A DNA stretch of 64,000 bases from an uncultured Clostridia bacterium (GCA_947627045.1 CANQUM010000007.1:17830-81829), one strand, 5' to 3'. Counted from the first letter of the stretch, positions 35,854 to 45,307 are shown. The notes: generated by a model from the letters alone, not told the origin. Made by a program: numbers and translations.

Positions 35854-36576
35854 ATGAATATTACGGCAGGGGATATGCATTTTCAGCTTCTTAATAAAAA
35901 GCTGAAGGCTTGCAAGGATAAAACAATTACGATAGATAAATGCTTAGGTCAGAGATATATCGGAGCGGGACGCTCGAGCGGAAATATTGTGATAAATGGA
36001 ACACCGGGAAATGCACTTGGGGCTTATCTTGACGGAAGCAATATCACTGTAAACGGAAGTGCTCAGGACGCAACCGGCGATACAATGAATGACGGCACAA
36101 TAACTATCAACGGTTCATCCGGAGACGCAACAGGATACGCTATGAGAGGCGGAAAGATCTATGTTCGAGACGATGCAGGCTACAGAGCAGGCATACATAT
36201 GAAGTCATATATGAACAAGATACCGGTGCTTGTAATTGGCGGAAAGGCAGGCAGCTTTTTAGGCGAGTATCAGGCAGGAGGATATATTGTAGTACTCGGT
36301 TTAGGGTATGAAGACGAGCAGATAGTAGGTTATTTCTGCGGAACAGGAATGCACGGCGGAAAGATATTTTTAAGAACGGATAACTGTCCTGCTGATTTGC
36401 CTAAGCAGGTAAAGGCAGATGAAGCTACTAAGTCTGACCTTAAAGAAATTGACGGTTATATAAGCGAGTACTGTAAAAAATTTGGAGTTGATAAGAAGAA
36501 GGTTATGGATCACAAATTCTATGTTTTAACTCCTGATACAAAAAATCCATATAAACGTCTTTACACAGCGAATTAA
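35854..36576 (+). CDS. GXGXG-domain subunit of glutamate synthase
   Basis: 240 residues with the right-handed beta-helix repeats of the GltB C-terminal domain (GAGRSSGNIVING, GNALGAYLDGSNITVNG, DATGDTMNDG, GDATGYAMRGG). In standard GltB this domain follows the FMN barrel; here it is its own gene. It is structural and holds the other domains together. Last gene of the operon before a hairpin. Confidence 0.9.
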   Translation: MNITAGDMHFQLLNKKLKACKDKTITIDKCLGQRYIGAGRSSGNIVINGTPGNALGAYLDGSNITVNGSAQDATGDTMNDGTITINGSSGDATGYAMRGGKIYVRDDAGYRAGIHMKSYMNKIPVLVIGGKAGSFLGEYQAGGYIVVLGLGYEDEQIVGYFCGTGMHGGKIFLRTDNCPADLPKQVKADEATKSDLKEIDGYISEYCKKFGVDKKKVMDHKFYVLTPDTKNPYKRLYTAN

Positions 36577-36590
36577 ATAATGTATAATTT

Positions 36591-36627
36591 TAAGGAATAG
36601 TTCAGCAATTTGCTGTTTTATTCCTTA
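36591..36627 (+). terminator. Hairpin between glutamate synthase operon and glnA
   Basis: TAAGGAATA and TATTCCTTA (9 bp) enclose an inner CAGCA/TGCTG stem. The following sequence is only moderately T-rich, so termination may be partial. The inner loop is five bases and does not fit the AxxGxx hexaloop seen in the other leaders. Confidence 0.55.
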
Positions 36628-36705
36628 ATTTATGTAAAGGTATTGTATAACACCATAAAATAAATTTAATTATCAGGTCATTATATTCCGATAGGAGGAT
36701 TAAAA

Positions 36706-38022
36706 ATGAAATATACCGAGAGAGATGTTTTGCAGTTTATTGAAGAAAATGACGTCAGATTTGTAAAGCTGGTATTTTCGGATATGTTCGGAAATCAGAA
36801 AAATATATCTATAAACAGCTGTGAACTCAGACGTGCTTTTGCGGACGGAATAAGATTTGATGCTTCTCATATTGAGGGCTTTATGAACTTTAACCGTTCT
36901 GACCTTCTTTTGTTCCCAGATCCTGATACGCTTGCAATGCTGCCATGGAGACCTCAGCACGGAGGAGTTGCAAGGCTTTACTGTGATATAAAGAATATTG
37001 ACGGAAGCGAGTTCGGCGGCGATGCAAGGGCTATTCTTAGAAATGCTGTTGACAAGGCTAAAAGTCTTGGTTACACTTTCAAATTCGGAACATCTTGCGA
37101 GTTTTATCTGTTCAAGTGCGATGACGACGGAAACCCAACAATGATACCGAATGACAATGCAGGATATCTTGACGCTTCTCCTATCGACAAAGGGGAAAAT
37201 GTACGCCGAGAAATTTGCCTTACTCTTGAGCAGATGGATATAATACCTGAATCTTCAAGGCACGAAAGCGGACCGGGACAGAATGAGGTTTACTTTAAAT
37301 ACAGCGATCCTTTGAATGCGGCAGATAATTTACAGACCTTTCAGTCGGTCGTAAAAAATATGGCAGATAAAAACGGCTTATATGCATCATTTATGCCGAA
37401 GCCTATCAATGATAAAAGCGGAAACGGACTTCACTTTGGCATTTCTATGTCTAAAAACGGAAAGGAGCTTTTCGAGAATTTTTCTGATAAAGGCGGCGGC
37501 TTGGGAAGCAGTGCTGTGGCAGGTATTCTTAACAGAGTTGCAGATATGACGGTATTTTTAAATCCAACTGTAAACAGCTTTAAGAGGTTCGGCGAGTATC
37601 TTGCACCGAAATATATAACTTGGTCGCATCAAAACCATGCCCAGCTTATTCTGGTTCCAATGGACAAGGATAATACTGCCCGTGTAATTCTGCGTTCTCC
37701 CGATTGCGCCTGCAATCCGTATCTTGCAATTGCTTTGCTTATTTATGCGTGTCTTGACGGCGTTGAGCATAATGAGAAGCTGTGCAGTTCGGTCAATATA
37801 AATTTAAGCTGTGCAGATGAAAGTGAGTTAAAGGGAATAAGTACCCTTCCTTCAAATCTGAACGAAGCGGTCGATCTGGCACAAAACAGCAAGTTTTTAT
37901 ACACCTATATGCCAAAGGAAATTGTCGATTTCTTTCTGAAATCAAAAAAACAGCAGTATGAAAATTACAATAAAACAGATGACAAAGACGCCTTCGAGAG
38001 AGTTTATTTTCTAACCATTTAG
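36706..38022 (+). CDS. glnA: Glutamine synthetase type I
   Basis: 438 residues, ATG 36706 after AGGAGG. It carries GS signatures DMFGNQKN, FGTSCEFYLF, GPGQNEVYFK, GNGLHFGISMSKNG (instead of the common GSGMHxHxS) and the C-terminal RSPDCACNPYLAIALLIYACLDG. This is a second, smaller glutamine synthetase besides GlnN. It sits between the glutamate synthase genes and the ANTAR regulator, completing a GS-GOGAT cluster. Confidence 0.93.
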   Translation: MKYTERDVLQFIEENDVRFVKLVFSDMFGNQKNISINSCELRRAFADGIRFDASHIEGFMNFNRSDLLLFPDPDTLAMLPWRPQHGGVARLYCDIKNIDGSEFGGDARAILRNAVDKAKSLGYTFKFGTSCEFYLFKCDDDGNPTMIPNDNAGYLDASPIDKGENVRREICLTLEQMDIIPESSRHESGPGQNEVYFKYSDPLNAADNLQTFQSVVKNMADKNGLYASFMPKPINDKSGNGLHFGISMSKNGKELFENFSDKGGGLGSSAVAGILNRVADMTVFLNPTVNSFKRFGEYLAPKYITWSHQNHAQLILVPMDKDNTARVILRSPDCACNPYLAIALLIYACLDGVEHNEKLCSSVNINLSCADESELKGISTLPSNLNEAVDLAQNSKFLYTYMPKEIVDFFLKSKKQQYENYNKTDDKDAFERVYFLTI

Positions 38023-38166
38023 ATGTAATGGTGATGTTGTTTTTGATTTGCTTTTTGATGTTGTATAATTGACGCTTTGTAAAACGGCAAGCAAAAATCG
38101 TCAAAAGGTAAGAGATTAAGAAAACAAATAATTGTTAATTATAAAACGAATGGGAGGTGAAACAGA

Positions 38167-38736
38167 TTGGATAGTATTCTTATAGTATCTTCTAATGATA
38201 AGGCGACGTCGCTTATTGCGTCAATGTTCAAAGGGAATTCAACGCCGAGAATTACTATTTCAAAAAGCTCTTCTGAGGCAAAAAGACTTCTGTCAAATTC
38301 AGAATTTGATTTAACAGTGATAAACGCTCCTCTGAAAGATGAATACGGTCATAACTTAGCTGAGATATGCGTTGACTCGACAAATTCAAGCTGTCTTATG
38401 ATAGTTAAAAGCGAACATTTTGAAAGTGTAAGTCAATCTGTTGAGCCTATTGGAGTTATGACTGTACAAAAGCCCATAAACAAGGCTTTATTTATACAAG
38501 CGATAAGATTTATTAATGCGTCAAGGAATCGGCTTTCGGGACTTAGGCTGGAGAATCAGAAACTTCACAACAGAATCGAAGAGATGAAACTGGTAAACAG
38601 AGCGAAATTTGTGCTTATGCAGTATCTTGGATTTGATGAGAACCGTGCTCATAAGTATTTGGAGAAGCAGGCAATGGATAAAAGAATAACAAAGCGTGAG
38701 GTTGCTATTGAAATTATAAAAATTTATGAAAATTAA
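38167..38736 (+). CDS. ANTAR-domain RNA-binding antiterminator with pseudoreceiver
   Basis: 189 residues starting at TTG 38167, seven bases after GGGAGGTG. Residues 1-115 have a response-regulator fold, but the phosphorylated aspartate position is Asn53 (FDLTVINAPL) and the acidic pair is incomplete; the lysine (VQKPI) is kept. A coiled segment (120-140) joins a C-terminal ANTAR domain (about 135-189: AKFVLMQYLGFDENRAHKYLEKQAMDK, TKREVAIEII). ANTAR proteins bind paired hairpins with AxxGxx loops and stop terminator formation. Such hairpins lie upstream of amt, glnN and the glutamate synthase operon, so these are the likely targets. As in AmiR, a protein or ligand partner probably replaces phosphorylation. 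Confidence 0.9.
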   Translation: MDSILIVSSNDKATSLIASMFKGNSTPRITISKSSSEAKRLLSNSEFDLTVINAPLKDEYGHNLAEICVDSTNSSCLMIVKSEHFESVSQSVEPIGVMTVQKPINKALFIQAIRFINASRNRLSGLRLENQKLHNRIEEMKLVNRAKFVLMQYLGFDENRAHKYLEKQAMDKRITKREVAIEIIKIYEN

Positions 38737-38741
38737 TATTT

Positions 38742-38769
38742 TTGACATAGACAAAATATTTATTATAGT
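38742..38769 (+). promoter_or_regulatory. Promoter for carA
   Basis: TTGACA (38742-38747), 16-bp spacer, TATAGT (38764-38769). A small AT-rich hairpin with T tail (38786-38807) follows; it could be a weak attenuator. Confidence 0.65.
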
Positions 38770-38830
38770 GTATACTTAATTAGATAACTAAAAAAAGTTT
38801 AGTTTTTATGCAGTGAATGGGAGGATTAAG

Positions 38831-39913
38831 ATGCAGAAAGCGTATCTGATGTTAGAAAACGGAACAATTTTCGAGGGTAAAAGCTTTGGGCAGACCGGTG
38901 AAACTGTTGGGGAAATTGTTTTCACAACGGCGATGACAGGCTATTTGGAAACTTTGACCGACCCAAGCTATTATGGACAGATTGTTGTTCAGACTTTTCC
39001 TTTGATTGGTAATTATGGCGTTATTCCTTCTGATTTTGAAAGCTCGCACCCACATGTTAAGGGTTATATTGTTAGAGATTGGTGTCAAGAGCCCAGCAAC
39101 TTTCGTTGTGAGGGTGATCTTGACACTTTTTTAAAGCAGGAAGGAATTATAGGGCTTTACGGGATAGATACAAGAGCCCTGACGAAAATAGTACGAGAAT
39201 CGGGAGTTATGAATGGTAAGATTTTTATGGAAGGTACAACAGATTTCGGGCTGACAGAGTTAAAGAACTATAAGATAGTAGACGCTGTAAAGAACACAAC
39301 TTGCAATAGCGAAGTTACATATAAGCCGGAGGGAGAAGTCAAGAAAAGAATATGTCTTCTTGACTTGGGAGCTAAAGCGAATATCTGCCGTGAACTTGTA
39401 AAGCGTGGCTGCGAGGTAACGGTTATGCCTGCATTTACAAAGGCAGAGAGGATATTTGAGCTTGACCCTGACGGAGTTATGCTTTCAAACGGACCGGGAG
39501 ATCCTGCTGAAAATGTAGACATAATTGAAGAGATAAAGAAAATCTGCGATAGAAAAATACCGATTTTTGGAATTTGTTTAGGACATCAGCTTTTGGCATT
39601 ATCACAGGGAGCAAGGACAGAAAAGCTCAAATACGGTCATAGAGGAGCAAACCAGCCTGCTAAAGACGAGAAAACAGGCAGAGTCTATATAACAAGTCAG
39701 AACCACGGATATGCAGTTGTTAATGATAGTCTGGGAGAAAATGCAACGCTCAGCTTTACAAATGCTAACGATGGAACCTGCGAGGGTGTGGACTATAAAA
39801 ATATGCCTGCGTTCTCGGTACAATTCCACCCGGAGGCTTGCGGAGGACCGCTTGACACAGGATTTTTGTTCGACAGGTTTATGAGGCTTATTGAGACAGG
39901 AAATCTGGATTAG
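38831..39913 (+). CDS. carA: Carbamoyl-phosphate synthase small subunit
   Basis: 360 residues from ATG 38831, which follows GGGAGG; the earlier GTG at 38813 is on the wrong side of it. N-terminal CarA domain (GETVGEIVFTTAMTGYLETLTDPSYYGQIV) and a C-terminal class I amidotransferase (GICLGHQLLALSQG with the catalytic cysteine, SQNHGYAV, VQFHPEA) are complete. It supplies ammonia to CarB for arginine and pyrimidine synthesis. Confidence 0.96.
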   Translation: MQKAYLMLENGTIFEGKSFGQTGETVGEIVFTTAMTGYLETLTDPSYYGQIVVQTFPLIGNYGVIPSDFESSHPHVKGYIVRDWCQEPSNFRCEGDLDTFLKQEGIIGLYGIDTRALTKIVRESGVMNGKIFMEGTTDFGLTELKNYKIVDAVKNTTCNSEVTYKPEGEVKKRICLLDLGAKANICRELVKRGCEVTVMPAFTKAERIFELDPDGVMLSNGPGDPAENVDIIEEIKKICDRKIPIFGICLGHQLLALSQGARTEKLKYGHRGANQPAKDEKTGRVYITSQNHGYAVVNDSLGENATLSFTNANDGTCEGVDYKNMPAFSVQFHPEACGGPLDTGFLFDRFMRLIETGNLD

Positions 39914-39970
39914 AAATAGTTTATAAGAACACAGTAAATAAAATCTTATAATTGAGAAAGGAAAATTTCT

Positions 39971-42900
39971 ATGCCTTTAAATAAAGATATAAAGAGAGTT
40001 CTGGTAATCGGTTCGGGTCCTATAGTTATCGGTCAGGCGGCTGAATTTGACTATGCAGGAACTCAGGCGTGCCGTGCATTAAAAGAGGAGGGTCTTGAAG
40101 TTATACTTATAAATTCAAACCCTGCAACGATAATGACAGATAAAGCAATGGCTGATAAGATTTACATAGAACCGCTGACGCTTGAAACTGTAAAGAGGGT
40201 AATAAAGAAGGAAAGACCTGACAGTGTTCTTTCAACTCTGGGAGGACAGACGGGGCTTACATTATCAATGGAGCTTGCTAAAGAGGGATTTTTGGATAAA
40301 TATAATGTAAAACTCTTAGGTGCAGACCCGGAGACTATTGACAAGGCTGAGGACAGACAGATGTTCAAGGACACAATGGAGTCTATTGGTCAGCCGTGTA
40401 TACCGTCTAAGGTGGTAAATACAGTCGAGGACGCTGTTGCCTTTGCAAATGAGGAGGGGATAGGCTATCCTCTTATAATCCGTCCTGCATTCACGCTTGG
40501 CGGAACAGGCGGAGGAATTGTAAATAATGAAGAAGAGCTTATTGATATAGCAAGAAACGGACTTTATCTCTCGCCGATAACGCAGGTTTTGGTTGAAAAG
40601 TGTATAGCCGGCTGGAAAGAGATAGAGTTTGAGGTTATGCGTGATAAAGAGGGAAATGTTATAACCGTCTGCTCAATGGAAAACTTTGACCCTGTAGGAG
40701 TACATACCGGAGATTCGATAGTTATTGCACCAACTGTTACTCTTGCTGATAAGGAGTATCAGATGCTGCGTTCGGCAGCTTTGAAAATAATAGACGCTCT
40801 AAAGGTAGAGGGCGGATGTAACTGTCAGTTTGCATTAAATCCTGATACTTTTGAATATGCAGTTATCGAGGTTAATCCGAGAGTATCACGTTCTTCGGCT
40901 CTTGCTTCAAAAGCGACAGGTTATCCGATAGCTAAGGTTGCTGCTAAAATAGCTATAGGTTACACTCTTGCTGAAATTAAAAACGCAGTTACAGGAAAGA
41001 CATATGCTTGTTTTGAGCCTGCGCTTGACTATGTTGTAGTTAAGCTGCCTAAATGGCCTTTTGATAAGTTTGTGTATGCTAAGAGAACTCTCGGCACTCA
41101 GATGAAGGCAACAGGAGAGGTAATGGCTATCGGCACTACTTTTGAGCAGGCTATTATGAAGGCTGTAAGAGGTGCTGAAATAGGACTGAGCTCGCTTTTG
41201 TCAGAAAAGCATATTCAAATGAGCGATGAAAAGATTAGAGAGAAGATACACAGCTGTGATGATGAGAGGCTGTTCGTTGTATATGAGGCAATGAGAAGGG
41301 GAGTTTCGGTTGATGAAATTCATGAAATAACAAAGATAGATAAGTGGTTTTTAAATAAGCTGTATAAACTTATAGATGTCGAAAAGGAACTCAGAAAAGG
41401 TGTTTTGACAAACGAGCTTTATTTAAGAGCAAAGAAGCTGGGGTATCTTGACAAGGTAATAGAAGAAATATCAGGCTGTAAGATTCAAGAGAAAAAGTAT
41501 GCTTCATTTAAAATGGTTGATACTTGTGCTGCTGAATTTGCCGCACAGACTCCGTATTTCTATTCGACCTTCGACGAGGACGACGAAGCAGAGCAGTTTA
41601 TAAACTCAGCTAAAGAGGGAGACAGAAAAACCGTTATAGTTTTCGGCTCCGGACCTATAAGGATAGGTCAGGGAATTGAGTTTGACTATGCGTCTGTTCA
41701 GTGTGTATGGGCGCTAAAGAGGCAGGGCTTTGATGTTGTTATCGTAAACAACAATCCTGAAACAGTTTCAACTGACTTTGATACGGCTGACAGGCTTTAC
41801 TTTGAGCCTTTGACAAATGAAGATGTAATGAACATCATCAATGTAGAAAAGCCATACGGTGTAGTTGTAGCATTCGGCGGTCAGACGGCTATCAAGCTGA
41901 CAAAGCATATGGCTAAAAACGGTGTTAATATTTTGGGAACTCCGCCTGACAGCATTGATGCTGCTGAGGACAGAGAGCGTTTTGACGAGCTTTTAGAGGA
42001 ACATAAGATAAAGCGTCCTCAGGGATTTACCGTTATGACTACAAAGGAAGCTTTAGAGGTTGCTAACAGAATACATTATCCTGTTCTTATGAGACCGTCT
42101 TATGTTTTGGGCGGGCAGAATATGATAATAGCCTTCAATGACGACGATATAAAAGAATATATGGCGATAATTCTTGCACAGGAGATAGAAAATCCGATAC
42201 TTATTGATAAATACCTAATGGGACCTGAGATAGAGGTCGACGCTATATGCGACGGCGAGGAAATTCTTATTCCGGGAATTATGGAGCATATAGAGAGAGC
42301 AGGTGTTCACTCGGGAGACTCTATTGCAGTTTACCCTGCGTGGAATGTTTCCGACAAGCTGATGGACAGAATTGTTGACTGCTCTAAAAAGCTGGCGGTA
42401 TCACTTAAAACAAAGGGTCTTGTAAATATTCAGTATCTCATTTATCATGACGAGCTTTATGTAATCGAGGTAAACCCACGTTCGTCGAGAACTATACCGT
42501 ATATCTCAAAGGTTACGGGTGTGCCTATGGTTGAGCTTGCTACAAGGGCTATGCTGGGTGAAAAGCTGAGCAATATGGGTTATGGAACGGGACTTTATCC
42601 GAACTCTCCGTATATTGCGGTCAAGGTTCCTGTGTTCAGCTTTGAAAAGCTTATTGACGTTGACAACCATTTAGGTCCTGAGATGAAGTCTACAGGTGAG
42701 GTTCTGGCAGTTGCTAACACTCTTGAGGAATCGCTCTATAAGGGACTTATAGCGGCAGGTTATACACTTGAGAAAGAGGGCGGAGTATTTATAACTGTAA
42801 GGGATTCAGATAAGCCGGAAATTGCTGAGACTGCAAAGGCTTTTCAGGATCTGGGCTTTGAGATTTACGCTACAAGGGGAACGGCTAAAACCTTAGAACA

Positions 42901-44023
42901 AAACGGCATAAAGGCTATAGTTGTAGACAAGATTCACGAGGGTGAGAACAACACCTTGAAACTTATTGAGAGCGGTAAAATACACTATGTTATTTCTACC
43001 TCCTCAAAGGGAAGAAACCCGGAGCGAGACAGCGTTAAGATAAGAAGAAAAACAGTTGACAGGAACATTCCGTGTCTGACATCTATTGATACGGCAAACG
43101 CTATTGCGTCCAGCTTAAAGAGTAAGTATTCAGAATTATCCACCGAGCTTGTTGACATAAACAATATGAGAAAAGAAAAACAAAAGCTGGAATTTTCCAA
43201 GATGCACGGCTGCGGAAACGACTATATATATTTCAACTGCTTTGACCAGCGGCTTGACAATCCTGAGGGATTGAGCATACGCTTATCAGACAGACATTTC
43301 GGAATCGGCGGAGACGGAGTTATACTTATAAGGCGGTCAAAGGTTGCAGACGCAAAGATGCGAATGTTCAATTTAGACGGTTCTGAGGGCAAGATGTGCG
43401 GAAACGGAATTCGCTGTGTTGCGAAGTTTATGAGGGATAACGGTCTTGTTGACAAGGACGAGATGGATATTGAAACTTTAAGCGGAATAATCCATGTTGA
43501 GCTTCAAAGGCATTACGGCGAAGTTGTTGGCGCAAAGGTAACAATGGGCAAGGCAGAACTTGATCCAAAGAAAATACCTGTTGCTTTAAGCGGCGACAGC
43601 ATTATTGACAGAACGGTGAATATAGGCGGTAATGACTATAACATTACCTGTATTTCTATGGGAAATCCTCACTGCGTAACATTTGTAAATAATGTAGATA
43701 CATTCCCGCTTGAGGAAGTAGGAGCTAAGTTTGAAAGAAATGAAATTTTCCCTGAAAGAGTAAACGCAGAGTTTATTCAAGTTATTGACAAGAAAACTCT
43801 AAAGATGAGAGTGTGGGAAAGAGGTTCCGGCGAGACATGGGCTTGCGGAACTGGTGCTTGTGCGGCTGCTGTTGCGGCTGTTTTAAACGGATACTGCGAG
43901 AGAAATACTGATATTACAGTTAAGCTGCGCGGCGGAGATCTGATAATCAGATATACAGATGACGGAACAGTTTATATGACAGGCGAAGCTGTAACAGTAT
44001 GCACGGGAACGGTTATAATATAA
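39971..44023 (+). CDS. carB: Fused carbamoyl-phosphate synthase large subunit and diaminopimelate epimerase (CarB-DapF)
   Basis: 1350 residues in one open frame. Residues 1-about 1065 are complete CarB: two ATP-grasp halves (GSGPIVIGQAAEFDYAG; GSGPIRIGQGIEFDYASVQ), oligomerisation and the MGS-like regulatory end. Residues about 1066-1350 are complete DapF (EFSKMHGCGNDYIY, FGIGGDGVILI, GKMCGNGIRC and GETWACGTGACA with both catalytic cysteines). No stop or clear ribosome site lies between; an internal ATG at 43166 lacks a Shine-Dalgarno. The two enzymes belong to different pathways (carbamoyl phosphate; meso-diaminopimelate). The dapL gene follows 27 bp later. Expected as one polypeptide unless cut. 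Confidence 0.93.
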   Translation: MPLNKDIKRVLVIGSGPIVIGQAAEFDYAGTQACRALKEEGLEVILINSNPATIMTDKAMADKIYIEPLTLETVKRVIKKERPDSVLSTLGGQTGLTLSMELAKEGFLDKYNVKLLGADPETIDKAEDRQMFKDTMESIGQPCIPSKVVNTVEDAVAFANEEGIGYPLIIRPAFTLGGTGGGIVNNEEELIDIARNGLYLSPITQVLVEKCIAGWKEIEFEVMRDKEGNVITVCSMENFDPVGVHTGDSIVIAPTVTLADKEYQMLRSAALKIIDALKVEGGCNCQFALNPDTFEYAVIEVNPRVSRSSALASKATGYPIAKVAAKIAIGYTLAEIKNAVTGKTYACFEPALDYVVVKLPKWPFDKFVYAKRTLGTQMKATGEVMAIGTTFEQAIMKAVRGAEIGLSSLLSEKHIQMSDEKIREKIHSCDDERLFVVYEAMRRGVSVDEIHEITKIDKWFLNKLYKLIDVEKELRKGVLTNELYLRAKKLGYLDKVIEEISGCKIQEKKYASFKMVDTCAAEFAAQTPYFYSTFDEDDEAEQFINSAKEGDRKTVIVFGSGPIRIGQGIEFDYASVQCVWALKRQGFDVVIVNNNPETVSTDFDTADRLYFEPLTNEDVMNIINVEKPYGVVVAFGGQTAIKLTKHMAKNGVNILGTPPDSIDAAEDRERFDELLEEHKIKRPQGFTVMTTKEALEVANRIHYPVLMRPSYVLGGQNMIIAFNDDDIKEYMAIILAQEIENPILIDKYLMGPEIEVDAICDGEEILIPGIMEHIERAGVHSGDSIAVYPAWNVSDKLMDRIVDCSKKLAVSLKTKGLVNIQYLIYHDELYVIEVNPRSSRTIPYISKVTGVPMVELATRAMLGEKLSNMGYGTGLYPNSPYIAVKVPVFSFEKLIDVDNHLGPEMKSTGEVLAVANTLEESLYKGLIAAGYTLEKEGGVFITVRDSDKPEIAETAKAFQDLGFEIYATRGTAKTLEQNGIKAIVVDKIHEGENNTLKLIESGKIHYVISTSSKGRNPERDSVKIRRKTVDRNIPCLTSIDTANAIASSLKSKYSELSTELVDINNMRKEKQKLEFSKMHGCGNDYIYFNCFDQRLDNPEGLSIRLSDRHFGIGGDGVILIRRSKVADAKMRMFNLDGSEGKMCGNGIRCVAKFMRDNGLVDKDEMDIETLSGIIHVELQRHYGEVVGAKVTMGKAELDPKKIPVALSGDSIIDRTVNIGGNDYNITCISMGNPHCVTFVNNVDTFPLEEVGAKFERNEIFPERVNAEFIQVIDKKTLKMRVWERGSGETWACGTGACAAAVAAVLNGYCERNTDITVKLRGGDLIIRYTDDGTVYMTGEAVTVCTGTVII

Positions 44024-44050
44024 AAATTAATAGAAAGGGAAATATATAAA

Positions 44051-45253
44051 ATGGCTTTAATGAACGACAACTTTAACAATCTTGTTGCAAATTATCTGTT
44101 TGCGGAAATAGCAAAGAGGGTAAATGATTACACAAAGGCACACCCTGATGCTGATGTTATAAGGCTGGGAATAGGTGATGTTACTTTGCCTTTAGCTCCA
44201 GCGGTAATCGATGCTATGCACAAGGGCGTTGATGAACTAGCAAACAAGGAGACTTTTAAAGGTTATCCCGATTATGACGGGTATGAGTTTTTAAGAAAGG
44301 CGATTGCCGATTATTATAAAACAAAGAACAATGTAGATATTTCGCCGAATGAGGTTTTTGTATCTGACGGTGCAAAATCTGACTGCGGAAATATAGTTGA
44401 TATTTTTGATAAAGATAATACCGTATTGGTAACAGACCCTGTTTATCCTGTATATGTAGATACAAATATTATCAGCGGCAGAAAAATACTGTATGCAGAT
44501 TCAACTGAAGAAAACGGCTTTGCCGCAATGCCTGACAAGAATGTAAAGGCTGATTTGATATACTTATGTTCACCTAATAATCCTACCGGTTCTGCATATA
44601 CTAAAGAGCAGTTAAGAGAGTGGATCGAATACGCAAAAAGCCAGAATGCCATAATTTTATATGACGCTGCATACGAGGCATTCATAACAGAGGATAATAT
44701 TCCTTGCAGCATCTATGAGGTTGAGGGTGCTAAGGAGTGTGCAATTGAATTTTGCTCGCTTTCCAAAACTGCTGGATTTACAGGAACCAGATGCGGATAC
44801 ACTATTATTCCTAAGGAACTCAAAATGAAAAATAAATCGGGAGAAGATGTTTCGGTTTATGATACATGGTACAGACGTCAGGCAACCAAGTTTAACGGAG
44901 TTTCCTATCCTGTTCAGTGCGGAGCAGCCGCTGTATTTTCACAAGAGGGACAAAAGCAAATAAAAGAAAATTTAAGCTATTATCATGAAAACGCAAAAAT
45001 AATTGCAAACGCACTTGACGAGTTGGGAATTTATTATACTGGAGGTAAAAACTCGCCTTATATCTGGCTGAAGTGCCCAAATAATATGGGAAGCTGGGAG
45101 TTCTTTGATAAGCTTTTGAATGAGGCAAATGTTGTCGGAACGCCCGGTGCAGGTTTTGGAAAGAACGGCGAAGGCTATTTCAGGCTTACAGCCTTCGGCG
45201 ACAGAGAAAAGACAAAAGAAGCTGTTGAAAGAATTAAAAAACTGAAATTTTAA
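44051..45253 (+). CDS. dapL: LL-diaminopimelate aminotransferase
   Basis: 400 residues, ATG 44051. Class I/II PLP aminotransferase with the DapL pattern: VIRLGIGDVTLPL, FVSDGAKSDCGN, CSPNNPTGSAYT and the lysine motif SLSKTAGFTGTRCGY. It makes LL-diaminopimelate directly from tetrahydrodipicolinate, bypassing succinyl or acetyl intermediates. The DapF half of the upstream fusion performs the next step, giving meso-diaminopimelate for peptidoglycan and lysine. Confidence 0.95.
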   Translation: MALMNDNFNNLVANYLFAEIAKRVNDYTKAHPDADVIRLGIGDVTLPLAPAVIDAMHKGVDELANKETFKGYPDYDGYEFLRKAIADYYKTKNNVDISPNEVFVSDGAKSDCGNIVDIFDKDNTVLVTDPVYPVYVDTNIISGRKILYADSTEENGFAAMPDKNVKADLIYLCSPNNPTGSAYTKEQLREWIEYAKSQNAIILYDAAYEAFITEDNIPCSIYEVEGAKECAIEFCSLSKTAGFTGTRCGYTIIPKELKMKNKSGEDVSVYDTWYRRQATKFNGVSYPVQCGAAAVFSQEGQKQIKENLSYYHENAKIIANALDELGIYYTGGKNSPYIWLKCPNNMGSWEFFDKLLNEANVVGTPGAGFGKNGEGYFRLTAFGDREKTKEAVERIKKLKF

Positions 45254-45265
45254 TAATATAGTTAA

Positions 45266-45296
45266 AAACCTCTCGCAGAATCACTGTGAGAGGTTT
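45266..45296. terminator. Bidirectional terminator after dapL
   Basis: AAACCTCTC and GAGAGGTTT enclose a short loop between convergent genes, with A and T tracts at the sides. Confidence 0.75.
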
Positions 45297-45307
45297 GTTT
45301 ATATCAA

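Noticed and set aside
36591..36627. Fourth ANTAR-type leader, before glnA
   Set aside because: The inner loop has five bases and lacks the A1/G4 pattern; more likely an operon-end hairpin.
38786..38807. PyrR-type or other attenuator before carA
   Set aside because: Only a short AT-only stem with T tail is seen; no PyrR-binding sequence or competing structure was recognised.
43166..44023. Separate dapF gene starting at ATG 43166
   Set aside because: No Shine-Dalgarno precedes this ATG and there is no stop after CarB, so a fusion is the simpler reading.
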